Positions 22,271 through 34,560 of a stretch of DNA of 59,466 nucleotides are shown one piece after another. The number at the start of each line of letters is the position of its first letter. The first letter of the stretch is position 1. The notes under the pieces were generated by a model. The model was not told where the DNA came from, did no database searches, and worked only from the letters and a program-made list of their open reading frames with translations. A program made the position numbers and the translations under genes. The DNA comes from Isohypsibius dastychi (Eukaryota > Tardigrada > Eutardigrada > Parachela > Isohypsibiidae), in assembly GCA_034696485.1 (NCBI GenBank), contig JAQIWT010000021.1:1-59466 (forward strand), in the 5' to 3' direction.

Positions 22271-24952
22271 TCAGAACGGGTGGAGAGCATTTCCGGCTCC
22301 CATGTACATATTCTGGAGATTCGGGCGGCTATGTTGTTGTTGCTGCATGTCTGGGAACTGAGCCGGAAGTAGCGGATTATTCAAGTGGAGCAAATATTCC
22401 TGATTGACCAAATTCTGGACCGTCAAGGAATTGTTCATTGGTTGGTGCAGATCACGATGTCCATGGCGAGGAGAATAGTTTGACCCCATTTCCGGCAGCA
22501 TCTGCAATTCAAACCGTGCTCAAGTTCACAAACCCTTCAAATTCAAATAAAATTACGAAATGAAAAAGGTGGTTGAAGATTGTTGCCATATGAGAGGAAA
22601 ACCACAAAACATGTACCAACCAGAAAACTATGCCGGAAGTAAGAACTGTCAGCTTTAAAAACAAAACCGTCCAACTAACCCCGAAATTCATTCGTTCGTT
22701 TCCGTTGCCATGATGGCTTCCACTAGACGAGCTGACATTATGGCTGCCATGTCCACCACCATTATATCCACCACTTCCGGTCATGTCGACAACTTCCGGT
22801 CTGGCACACTCACGAGGTGGAATATGATTTCCCATCGTCATTCCATTATAAGCGCCATATGCCTGCTGAAAGAGCAATTGTTGCTGATGCAGTTGTTGCG
22901 GACTCATTGGAGGTGTAATAGGAGGAGGATAATGCGGCGGAAGCATCGGCATGTATGGGAAACCGGTGAATGCTGGCGGTGGATATTGATATGGAAAGAA
23001 CGGAAACTGCGGAGCCTAGAACAAAAACATTTGAGGTGATGAATAAATGTGAACTCTGGAATGGACGGAAACAACAACAAAATGGACACTAACTGAAATC
23101 TCAATTAATTTAGTTCAAGACCTCAGGTAAGAAATACGTCGAACTCACAGCAAGAATTCAACTAATAAAAACATAATATCCTACGATCGTCTACCGTCAT
23201 TTGTGGAACCCGACCATGGTTCATCATGATGGAATTCTGCTGTTGAGCTGGGGGTGTGGTAAAACTGTAACCGGAAGAAGAATTCGCTGAGGTGTTCAAG
23301 CCGGGTGTGGAGGAAGATGAAGTGTCCGAATGCGAAGTGGGAGCTGAAAAGAAGCAACGAAATTATGTGGTAAATAATAAATAGCAAAATGCCGACTTGA
23401 ACGCACTAAAAACTCGTCCAAACGTCGAGACCTTCCGGTAAGCTTGACCAATATTCAACCGACGTCCATGAAGCTCCAATTCGCGACGCGAGAACTGAAA
23501 TAAAATCCTGCGTTGTTTTTCGCAAATTTCACAAAAACTCAAAAATACTAATAACAAAAACATACTCGCGTTTTGGTTTCAATTCAACCTTAGAATTCAC
23601 GCAACTGAATCAAATAACAAAAATATCTCATCTAACCTCTTCCAAAACAGTTTTAACTTCATCCTCCGAAGCGAATTCGACAAAAGCGAATCGTCGAGGT
23701 TCTCCGGCTTTTGAGGTCATCGATCGGTCCGTAATAATGCGAATATCCTGTACACTTCCAAACTGACTGAAAACAGCTCGCATATCCGTATCCAAGGTCT
23801 AAAAATTAACAAATCAACAATAAAACTTTATTTCCGATTCTGCATTATTATTCACGATAAGTTGGCATTAATTTGACCGAATGTACAACTGACCTCTTCT
23901 GCAATGCCTCCAACGAAGATTTTCCGCGGAATCAATGAGCCCATCAAAGTATTCTCTTCCGACGAACGAGGACGACTTCCATGCCGAAATGTCGGTGAAT
24001 GGCGCAATGATGAAGACTGCGCTCCATTCTGATGCTTCCCACCGGTGCTACCGTTCGATCCAACAACCGAATTCAACAGCTAAAAACAGTGCACGCTTGA
24101 AATTTGAGATGGAAGGGTGAAACAAAGAACAGATTTTTCGAACAAATCCAGCTTCAAACGAAAAATACACCGAAAAACTGTGTATTTTATTTTGTCAAAT
24201 TTTGCAGGTGAATGACTAAGTCGATGACCTCATCAGCGGACAAATGCCCAAACTCAAATTCGTCTATTACAAGTTTTCAAAAACTGGAAAAAATGTGTAG
24301 CTTAAATTTTATCCCAAGCACGGAAACAATAGTCCTGCTTTCACTAGTTCCCTGGATGTCGCAGTCGGGAACTTCAACTTCAAAGGATTCTCAATCCATC
24401 GATCTTTTCGAAAAGTCTCACCATTTCTCAAAAACCCAACAAATCATCAAGCATAGCTTTAATTTCAGACAGGAATCGCAGCATCGTAACCTAACAGGCC
24501 ATTCAAAACCCTACTGTATTTCCGACGTGAACAACTAACCAGCTCAACAGCTGACTTATGCGTAGAAGGCCATTTCCTGTACCCGAAGCATATGACCGAC
24601 TGTATGCACGAGGCGAACGTTTCCCTGTACTGCTCTCTTTAAAAAAGTGTTCCTTCCACTGCTGATATCGTACAGACTCTTTTTTTCCTTAAAACTCTCG
24701 AGTTTCAACGACTGCAAATCCGACAAAAGTGAATATGAACACTTGAATGAAGCGCGGAGGAGACTAGAGTTCGTCCTAGTCTTGTCTCTCACTCTCACAG
24801 CCTTTTCGGGAAAGATCAAAGAGCTTTTCCAGATTGCGAAATCAGAACGAATTCTCAAAAAAATTCTTCATCAACAGAAACTTGTTCACATTCAATGAGA
24901 CTGAAGGTTGACTTACAGCGTTGATGGTCTTGGGTGAGGTCTCCGCGGTCAT
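22271..24952 (-). CDS. Boule/DAZ-family RNA-binding protein
   Basis: Exons 24952-24917, 24079-23894, 23798-23637, 23494-23407, 23343-23195, 23015-22680 and 22501-22271 give 395 aa. One RRM occupies about residues 62-150, with RNP2 KIFVGGI and RNP1 RRFAFVEF, ending LHGRRLNIGQAYRK, which is typical of Boule/DAZL (human LNIGPAIRK). The rest is low-complexity: Ser-rich, then a Pro/Tyr/Gln segment (FFPYQYPPPAFTGFPYMPML) and Gly/His/Asn-rich sequence. Boule-type proteins bind 3' UTRs and promote germ-cell translation, mainly in meiosis. The fourth exon needs the donor GTGCGT at 23406 to keep frame with the next; the stronger-looking GTCTCG donor at 23431 breaks it. Other RRM proteins such as Musashi are possible but fit the IGxAxRK block less well. 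Confidence 0.82.
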
Positions 24953-25590
24953 TTTCCAGATCCTCGATTCCAGGGTGAACAAAACCAACACAACCGGTTA
25001 ATTATTCCAAATTATTCAAATCCTAAATGGAACACAACACCACACAATGTGGAAAAGACAAGAGGAAGAAAACAGGAACAGGGCCAAACAAACAAAAACA
25101 GAAGAAACAAATAAAGGCGAGCGAAAGTGGGAAGTGAGAAATGGACGGTTTCCGAATTGACTTCGGTTTGGTCAGGCGCCTTTCGTTTCGCACAGTTCAT
25201 CGACAAAGGCCCTGCCGATAAAGAGACTGGGAGAGGAGGAGGGGCATCAACCCCGACAAAGGCAATCCGACAGGGCGAGCGACAACCTTGATAAACTTCA
25301 ATCTGGCCTACTCCTACATCCTGAACCTACCAACTCCGAAGACCATTTACACTAACCGGAAATATTCGAAAACACGTTCGTCGTTTTTATAAGCCAAAAG
25401 AGTTTGTAGCGAGCGTGTTATAACGAGATTGTCATGGTTGTCGTCAATATTGTTCAAACTGTCGAAGTAGGTTCGTCAGCTGGCCCACGGTGAACCCTTT
25501 CCAGGTACGTGACCGTGCCAACAAATTTCATTCGGGCAAAACAGTACATTCCACAGGAGAGAAAGGAAGACAACCGGGTAAGAGTTGCCA
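24953..25590. other. Intergenic between Boule-like gene and carrier 3' end
   Basis: Upstream region of the Boule-like gene. No coding segment or TATA box recognised. Some purine-rich sequence (GAGAGGAGGAGGGG near 25231). Confidence 0.4.
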
Positions 25591-27743
25591 TCACACAAAT
25601 CCATCATTATAATGTGAAATAAACATTAATAAAAGCTGCTCGTAGACGTAGAAGTTCAAACCGGTAGCCACTGCCGCTTTCACCAGACTTGGGCTGAAAA
25701 AACAACGCAAATCCTAAAATTCAACCGGAAGTGGTAAAACGACAACAAAACACGAAAAATATGGCTTTCACTCTTTTCAAAAACGGATTCAGAAGACAGT
25801 CTGCATCATTCATCATCACATAAATGAGAAAATCATAATATGTAAAATAAAATTTCAAGATCATAAATCAGAATTTCAGAACGAGACGAAAACACGAACT
25901 TATTTATGATAAAAATACATGAGGGGGAAAATAACTTATAAAAATACATTCGGGAGTACTAAAATAAATTAGACAAATATTCGAAGTGAAACCAAAAAAA
26001 CATCCATTAACTATTGGTAGCTAAAAATTCCGAATAGCCGGAAAAGGAAGAGCGGCGAGCAATTAAATTAAATTCTGTGAGGAAAAACATCTTTTACGAG
26101 AAATTTTCGACGAATAGAGCCAGTCCGTACCTGTAACCTTTGAAAAATCCACCGGCTCCTTCAATCTTCCAGATCTGAGAAATGCAGTGGCGAAAGCTGT
26201 TAACGGAAACATATCGTCCAAATCCTTTTCGCCCTTCCTCAAAACCTTGTACTTGAAGACGTTTCTTCAAAACATCCAACGGATATATCAGCGTTTTGGC
26301 GAAAGCGCCGGCCAAAAATCCAGACGACAAACTCTCAATGGCATCTGCAAAAATAAGTCTCAAAAAATCGGAGTTTTCATAAACAACGAAAAGTCAACCG
26401 GAAATGCAAAAGACTGTAGCCTCGAGAGATCAATCTTGCATATATTTCTAAGAGATGTTCTATAAGTACCAGAAATTTCAATCTCCAAACTGAACTTGAA
26501 TACTATATAAATGAGATATTAATATCATTAAATAAGTAATATATTTCATTCGAGAAAACACAATTCGTACCTGATTTTGTGGAGGTTTTTCCGGTGAGCC
26601 GTCTAAAGAGTTTTTGGAACTGAGCGTAAAAAGCGAAGGATGCGCCATTATAGGGAACAATTTGAATCACAGCAGGGATCAAGCCACGATAAAATCCACG
26701 TAGGCCTTCTTTGCGACCAATCATATAAACTGACTGCCACATTGTGTTATACACCTACAAAATAATAGCACTTGAAACAAACAAATCAACAATGGGAGGC
26801 AAGAAATAAAACTATCTTCAACATGATATTTGTAATTAAACACAAATAGCATTCGATTAAACAATATTCGATTTCGTTTTTAGAAACACCTCGAAACGAT
26901 TTATAAGTTACACGATCTCACCTTTTGATTTCCTTGCGAAACAAACCGTGTTCGGACGACATCAAGCGGATGAGCGGCAACAGTTGCCGCCACACCGGAA
27001 ACGCTTCCACAAAAGAAATACAGCAGTGGATGCTTCGGATCAGAAGTGAGATTATAATTCCATATCGATCGATTCAGGAATTCGAAAGATGCAAACTGCG
27101 GAAAAAAACAAGTATTCGTAAGGAGAAAGAAATGTCAATCTAAAACCGCTTCCGGTTGAATAAACAAATCACCTGCACGAGTCCATACACGACTGATAGC
27201 GCCTGTGCTGGCAAGAGTCCTTTCTAAAAAGCAACGAAAACATCAGCCCACGAGATGTCAGCCAGAAATAGATAGCAGTTATGTCATCAGATCGAATAAC
27301 AAAACACCGAAGATAATCAAAGTAAAGTTTCCCTGTACGTCTTCTAACTCTAACTGAGCAGAGTACAGATGTACTACCGGTTACGCTCAGTTTAGTATTA
27401 CTCAGGAAAACAGGACTCTCCTCACCCACAGTGCGCCCGCGCCTTCCTCCTTGATGATAAGTCGGATTGCCTGACCAAGTCCTTGATATTTGGAAATGGG
27501 AATATTGCGTTTAATTGGTTCGACTTGGAGCTGGAAGCGAATTTTGCAAACATCGATCGGTTGTGTGATAATCTGCAAAATTTATCCAGAAATGTGTCAA
27601 ATTTTTTTTCTGAAACTGCAAAAAAACTGCAACGTTCTTCAGAATGTCTGCCTTACTCGGGAGAGGAAAGCTGCAGTCGCTCCAGAGAATCCATAAACAT
27701 ATTTGGGCACAGCAACCGTCTGATTTGGATCAAAGCCAACCAT
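25591..27743 (-). CDS. SLC25A19: Mitochondrial thiamine pyrophosphate carrier
   Basis: Seven exons (27743-27657, 27572-27426, 27223-27173, 27095-26922, 26754-26571, 26344-26131, 25693-25591) give 319 aa, against 320 in human SLC25A19. Three carrier repeats are visible, each with the Px[DE]xx[KR] signature: QPIDVCKIRFQLQ, HPLDVVRTRF and YPLDVLKKRLQVQGFE. Lineage-specific agreement with SLC25A19 includes KYQGLGQAIRLIIKEEG, YFFCGSVSGVAATVAAHPLD and YSPSLVKAAVATGLNFYVYE. The protein sits in the inner mitochondrial membrane and imports thiamine pyrophosphate for matrix dehydrogenases. The last exon is reached over a 437-base intron. It is divergent from eIF3B, with ATGs 380 bases apart. Confidence 0.93.
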
Positions 27744-28123
27744 AGAAAATTCCGTGAGATGCTATAAACTCCTATAAAACCAGCGCATTTCAAAGAAATT
27801 GCTCAAGGTTTTGGTAAAACAGCATCGAAGGATCGAAAGTAAACTTATGCAGAAGAATTAATCTGTGGAAACTTCTGAACGTTTGATCCGGAAGCTGCTC
27901 TTGCGAAATGCACTGAGGGGGGGGGGGGGTAAACAAAAAATGAGCTGGCAGGCCCATGACGAGTGTCCCCATAAGGTCGCGTAGCCCCTAGTGCTGCAGA
28001 ACAATGGTGTGTTAAACTCTCAGCCATACCTCCGCACGATTGCAACCAAAACCACAATTTCCCCCTAAGTTAAAAGGAAACGTGTCTTCGAAGATTTTCT
28101 GAATATAATTCAACAGAGGAAAT
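27744..28123. promoter_or_regulatory. Divergent promoter region of the TPP carrier and eIF3B
   Basis: The 380 bases separating the two start codons must hold both promoters. No TATA box is seen. A run of 13 G at 27917-27929 lies near the middle. Confidence 0.5.
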
Positions 28124-31100
28124 ATGAGTATGGAGGGAAGAAAGCGTTCCACGACTTCCAGGTCGGATTCCACCAGTCATTATGGAAATATGCCAAACTT
28201 CGATGATCCTCCGGGTTTCGTGGATGATATCACTGATGAAGGTGAGTTCGAGGAACCCTTATTGGGTCGCCATTCAGCAGTTCGTTTCTTTTGATACGAC
28301 TTTCTTAATAAATGTAGAATGGTTCAATGAAATTTTCGGTAGAACTGCTCAAGGATATCATGAAAGACAAACCCAACGAGATGACGGGAATGGAAGCTGT
28401 TATCATTCTGGACGGACTTCCTGTTGGTGTTCAACCTGGAGATCGTTTTGAGAAATTGAAAGTCTTCGTCAAGAAATTGATTGGACAGCATGCCAATTGT
28501 AAACCTGCTACGGATATCATCAATGAGGTGTTCGCGGTTGATGAGAATGGAACTCAAGGGTTTGTTTTTTATTGTTTACATTTTTTCGTTCGTTTGTGTC
28601 ACGATTGTGTTGTGCTTTGTATGAATAATTCGATTGAATTTTTTGCTACTAATATCGTTCTGGCATTCAGTACTTGAGTATCTGCATAACTGAATAATCT
28701 GTTGTCAAATTTATGTATTGAATATTGTTTTTCACATGGGTTTTTGTATTTTTCAGGTTCGCGTTTTTTGAGTTCAACAACGAGAATATAGCTAAACGCG
28801 CGATAGAGAACTTGAACGGCTTCCCATTGGATAAGCAGCATATTCTGTCTGTGGATCTGTTTACGGATTTCGACAAGTGAGTAATTTGTTTCCGCTGATT
28901 TTCCATTTCCGGTTGCGTTTGTGATTTTTGCAGAACGATTCTAATTCGCTTGCTGTTTTTAGATTTTTAGGTTATACTAAAGAGTGGGTCGAGCCGGAAA
29001 TGCGACCATACAAGGACGTGGTAAGTAGCACTTCCGGTTGACGGTAACCTCAGCTGTATGAAAGATTTCAACATTTTTAATAGGGCAATCTTCAAGAATT
29101 TATGGAAGATGAAGACTGTTGCGATCAGTATGCGTGCATTTCCGGAGGAGAACGAGCATCCTCAGTGACGACTGTTTATTTGAATACTCCGCTGGAACCC
29201 ACCGTCATCGAGTCACGCGAAGTATGTCACATTAGAAAAAATACAAATTGGATATCCTTTTTTGGACGAAGTTCTTGAAATTTGATTCGTCTGGGAATTG
29301 GAGTGTTATGTGCTCACAGCACTTGGCGGAACAGAGTTTACGTTTTGCAATTGAAATTGTGTTGTTCGTAGCATTGGACTGATCGTTATGCGATGTGGTC
29401 TCCCCTTGGCTCCTACTTGGCAACTTTCCATCAAAAAGGTGTTGCTTTGTGGGGCGGAAAAGGATTCAAGCAAATCACACGTTTCGCCCATAAAGAAGTC
29501 CTCTCCGCCTCATTCTCCCCAAAAGAACGGTAAGGAAGTTGTGCATCCGGTTGTAAACGCAAATTATATCTTTGGACATTTCTGATTACTGATCAAATTT
29601 GTACTCGGATGTCGGTTTGCTCGTTCATTGAATGTGATATATCATTTGATGGTTGAGGTTTACTGTCAAACTACGACTGAAATAGAAATGAATAAATCAA
29701 AATGCTGGACGAGTTTGGTTTTATATGTTTTCGTTATTCTGATCTGTTTTTTCGATTTCTTCAGGTTTCTGCTGACTGTTCACAACAAGCCTGATTACTT
29801 GGATCGGGATGATGAATGCATGATCCTTTGGGATGTGATCACATCGGCGCGGAAGAAGGACTTTGCATGGGATGGAAAAGAGCCACCATCTGCAGCTACT
29901 TTGAAGTAAAGAATTCGTTGTTCTTGATTGATTGATTGTTTTAACATGAATTATATGTGTTGTTAGATGGAGTCCTGATGAGAATTACTATGCTCTGATG
30001 AACCAAAATGAAAGCATCAGCGTTTATGATACCAAGGTGAGTTTACCTTCCTCTCGGTCAACTTTGCGGGTTTCTTGGAGTTCCAAGCAAGAACGTGATC
30101 GTCAAATGTTGTGGTTTTTCGACGAAAGTTTCATTACCTGAATTCTGCATCTTAATTTTTGTGGTTTGAGAAATTTTTTTGATTTTTTTGTGAGTTTCTT
30201 ATTCAGTTCTTTCTTATTAAATTCTTTGAACTGGATTTCAATGGTTTCAATGAAAACCCGATTGAATTTTGGAATCAGAACTCTGAACCGAATCGTTGGA
30301 ATTTGCGGTGATTTGATCAGAGATTTGGCTGAATTGCAGTCTTGAATATAGTTTCGCAATGTAGTGTACTCAAACTTGTTTTCAAATCGTTTAGAAAATT
30401 CCCAAAAATTCAAATTTCAAACTTTATCATCTTCTCTTTATGTTTGGTCTTTTTAACCGTTTTGAATTTAAAAGTTCAGATACGGTTGTGATAGGTTCTT
30501 TCCCGTTGTTTATTTTGATGTTTTCTTGAAATTTTTACGTGGGGTTTTTTTGGCATTTGCTACCTGCTGACAATAGTCGGAATATTGGTTAATATTTAAT
30601 TTGCTGATTTTATTTTTCAGACATTTTCTCTGTTGGATAAACAGTCGATCAAACTTCCCGGAGTGGGCGATTTCTCCTGGTCTCCATCGCAGAACTATCT
30701 GGCTTATTGGGTCCGTGAAGCCACCGATGTCCCGGCTCGTCTTGCTATCCTTGATATCCCATCAAAAACGGAGAAGCGAACCAAACAGCTCTTCAGCGTG
30801 ACGGACTGCCAATTTTATTGGCAGAAGAACGGCGAATATCTGGCTGTTAAAGTTCATCGATACAAGAAGAAAACAAAGAAGGATGTTGGAACGGATTTTG
30901 TTTATGCTGGAGCGTTTTTCAATTTGGAGATTTTCACGCTGACTGGGAAAAAAGAAGTTCCTGTGGAATCCATCGAAGTCAAAGGTAAAAACCTAGTTAT
31001 TCGTAGGAAACCATGGTAATTTTGTTCACTATTATTGTTTCTCCAGAGCTTCCGAATGCGGTATAGTTTTGGAGCGATTGTTGATATTTCAATAATTATT

Positions 31101-32450
31101 TTAATGATTATTAATCTCAGTTTTCTTACTCGGAGGAATGTTTTAATGCATTCATTTATTTTGAGAATTTAGACTGGAATTTCCCCTCTGTGCCACTTGG
31201 AAGTGCAGTCATATAGGCTTAATCTTCTTATCATAGGATTTGGATCTAGATTGAAATGGAACATTTATTAGTTAACTTTCATTTTAAGGTGTTTGTGTTT
31301 CAATCGCTCGTTTTGCAGATACTATTGTCGATCTGGCTTGGGAGCCGAATGGAAATAAGTTGGTTGTATTGACAACGGCCGAATCGGTCACTTCCGTCAG
31401 TTTCTACAGTGTACGAACTAATTTTCAGTTCGAGTTGACCAGTGAGCTCCATATTTTCCCACAGATCACGATCAGATTATATTTGAGTTTTTCTTTGTTT
31501 TACAGAAAAGATTCCACTTCGCCATAAGGCTGACCGCATCTCCTGGTCTCCCATGGGCCAGTTTTTGGTTCTTCACACTGTTGCCGCGTAAGAATGTTCT
31601 CAAATTTATGAATTGCTATGAGGCTGAGTTTTTATGAAAATATGGTGGATTTTTGAGTTGGAACGTTTCGAATGGCGATTTTATGTTTCAGTGGAAGCGT
31701 TGGATATTTGACATTCATCGACGCGGCCGACATGATCATCTTGCAAGATATTGAGCATTTCCTGTTGGCGGAAGCTCATTGGGATCCAACTGGTCGATAT
31801 CTCTCCGCGACAACCCAGGGTCACAATAAGGTAAATGACATCAATTCCGGTTCGACTGACCTTAAGTTGAGATGTTCAATTTTGTAGAAAGACAACGGTT
31901 ACACTTTGTTCACCTTCCAAGGCCGCTTCATTCGAACGGAGAAGCTAGATGGACTGCACTTTTTCTCGTGGCGACCTCGACCTCCGACTTTGTTATCCGC
32001 GGATAAACAGAAGGAGATAAAAAAGAATGTCAAGAAATATGCCGTGGAATTTGAAACTCGAGATCGACAGCAGTTGTCCAAAGCTTCTAAGGTGCGGTGT
32101 TAGAGTAGTGTCTAGTAGTAGTGACTTCTGTGGTGGGGCTTCTCTGAGTGTTTTCAGTTCGAATGGAACTGATTGGTTTGTATTTGCAGGAAGTGTCCGA
32201 ACGCCGAAAGAATCAGATGGAAGCGTTTGAGAGCTTCCTTGAGATGCGCCTGCGATATTTGGAAGCTGGCCGTCGAAAGTTGCTCGAATTGCGAGGAGGT
32301 AATGATGAGTCTTGAAAGTTTTTCGAAATTGGTCTTGGAACTTCAACTGTTGCAGGAGTTGATACGGAAGCTAGTGATGAGCATCCAGAGGATTTGGTTG
32401 AAGAGGAATTGGAAGTTATCCAAAATATCACCAAGACCATCATCGAGTGA
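28124..32450 (+). CDS. EIF3B: Eukaryotic translation initiation factor 3 subunit B
   Basis: Fifteen exons (28124-28241, 28343-28559, 28757-28876, 28963-29020, 29084-29221, 29372-29529, 29765-29905, 29967-30036, 30621-30984, 31319-31441, 31506-31587, 31692-31830, 31888-32091, 32190-32298, 32356-32450) give 711 aa, similar to nematode eIF3B. An N-terminal RRM ([27 protein letters not shown]) binds eIF3J and eIF3A. A nine-bladed WD propeller follows, with strongly conserved blades such as [30 protein letters not shown] and [13 protein letters not shown]. The C-terminal helix includes [19 protein letters not shown] and [13 protein letters not shown], which contacts eIF3I and eIF3G. It is a core scaffold of the eIF3 complex on the 40S subunit. 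The second exon begins after the AG at 28342, which is the only one that keeps frame. Confidence 0.96.
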
Positions 32451-34560
32451 TCCATATAAGATCCCCCCATCATTGACTTCCCTTTTTCAAATTCGGAGAT
32501 CGGAGAAGTCCTCTTCTGTTTTCTTTTACGTTTGCCTATTGATCGGTTTGTCGTTGAGATTTCTCATTAGACTTCTCATTTCATTGTTTTCGGGTAACCA
32601 TCTATCGTTCCCATTGTCGCCATTGCAGTCTCTGCGTATAAAGTATCATCATCTCTGTGCCATATTTCACACTCTTAGTGCTCGTATCTAATCAGATCCC
32701 AGGAAGATCGAGGATTCTTAAATGTAATTCATGTGGTTCATACTGGCACTATGACCCAGATTGTTCTGAATTCGCCTCTGCGACGAGTATTTGGGAATCC
32801 GTAATTGAATGATGTATGAACAAATACTGATTTAAATAAAATTAACCTGTATTATTTTGACTGTTGTAGACCATTTTGTGACAGACAACAAAAGCCAGGT
32901 TCCAGGCTGAGAAAAATAATGCATTTTAAAATGACATAACTGCTGTCAACTGATTTGATAAGGAGAGGAAAACAAAAACAAGGTTCAAGAAAACGGGTTT
33001 TGTAAACTGATTCAGAAAAACGACTGGGTTCAGGGAAACGGGGTTCCTGAACCCCTGAACCCGCGTTCAAGGAATCCGGGAATTCAGGAAAACGGTTTCA
33101 CACGTCATATAGTATAGTCAACCACGATATATGGCGGTTGATGCGGTGACTCTTCTCTTCCACAAAGTCTGAAACTAACTACTACTGCCGTTTAGCACTC
33201 GAAAAAAGGGGCAGGATGGAGGGCGTGGGCAAAGATGTGTTAACGGCTGGCTCATACTGGGTTGACCACCCTGGTTTAATTCTTCCTGGGTTGATGGTGT
33301 ACCGGTACGATTTGGGTAGCCCGATTACATGTTTTCAATGGTTTTATGGATATTGGGTAAGTATGACTCAGTAAAACTCCTGGAAATTTTGTATGAGTAC
33401 TGCAGAAACGACATATTTATGACTGCTGACACCTATTGGCACACCTGCCCCATTCTCCGGTTAACTCATACCTCACATTGTCCATCTTTCCAAACGTGCA
33501 AGCTAAGCTGGCCGCTGGCTGGGCTAAACGGGGAGTAAAACTGATGGGAGTGTCACTTGTTGCACTGGGCATAATCTTGATTCTTTTGAATTCGGGCAAA
33601 GCAATCGTTCTGCAACAAATGAGTAAACAATATTTGATGCAGCTGCCATGTTCGTGGAAAGGACAACTTGCAGGACAGAAGGGGACTGTTGTTACAATGC
33701 CGGTAAACCCCTCCTTTGCAACTCCTTGTTTTGCACTCGTATCAGCCAGGAAGTCTAACAAACACAGTTGAGGTGCGTAGTGCCGGTTGGACGGACGCTG
33801 TACATGGTGATGTTATGAATTTTTCAAGTCTCAGGTATGTCAAAGTTTTCGTAATAATGTTTGCCTCAACTGAAAGAAGCTTGTTTACTCCGCGGCTCCA
33901 ATTGCATTCCTGGAAATCTGAATGAAATGCAGCAATGATGGCAAATGCGTTGACGTAAGAAGAGAGATGAACTTGGTGTGCATTTGGCCGAGCAAACTTG
34001 TCGTGTCCGCTACCCTGTGTTGGGCCGGACCAAGGTTGTACAACTGATAAAGACTGCACCAAGGGCTTACCCCAGTGTATACCAGATTAAGATATGCCCA
34101 AAGAACGAAGCGGTGCCCGACAATGGGACCTCGCTGGTACAATGTTGATCAACTCGACTGCGATCACTTTCCAAAAATGTTAGGCAGTGAACGAACAAAA
34201 TATCACTTTTCTGTTTGCTTGTGACATCTTTACTGCTCTTTACCGCCAAATCTCTTCTCCTTTCGATTCACTCGTCAAATCGATTTATGAAGGGATGGGA
34301 GTTCTCTGTGTAGTTAGTTTGAACACAATTGAGCCCATTTCGGCCATATTAGGCACCAAACGCTCTACGCGCGATCAAACAGTCGTTTTTTGACCTGGAG
34401 ATTTACTACAGTACTCCTACAGCTGTTTACTTAGAGTGGCTTATCGGATTGTTCAGTCAGTTTGCCAATAATTTTCAGCTTTGGCATAGAAGTCATCCAT
34501 GTTCCACATTCTTTAATTTCGTCGAAAATTTCTTGTAAAACGTTTGTTCCACCCATCACG
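32451..34560. other. 2.1-kb intergenic region with repeats and a possible orphan exon
   Basis: An AATAAA at 32835-32840 is the likely eIF3B polyadenylation signal. From 32896 to 33095 degenerate copies of GTTCAGGAAAACGGG and its inverse occur. A plus-strand open segment, about 33500-33700, encodes a possible membrane helix (LMGVSLVALGIILILLN), but I could not connect it to other exons. No other gene recognised. Confidence 0.4.
32835..32840 (+). promoter_or_regulatory. Candidate polyadenylation signal of eIF3B
   Basis: AATAAA in TTTAAATAAAATTAA, about 385 bases after the stop codon. Confidence 0.5.

Noticed and set aside
23407-23432. Frameshift in the Boule-like gene
   Set aside because: Using the GTCTCG donor at 23431 breaks frame with the next exon, but the GTGCGT donor at 23406 keeps it, so a splice choice explains the data.
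33436-33771. Possible small membrane protein, with helix LMGVSLVALGIILILLN
   Set aside because: No start, partner exon or family could be supported. The segment may be part of an unfinished or decayed gene, so it is only mentioned in the intergenic entry.
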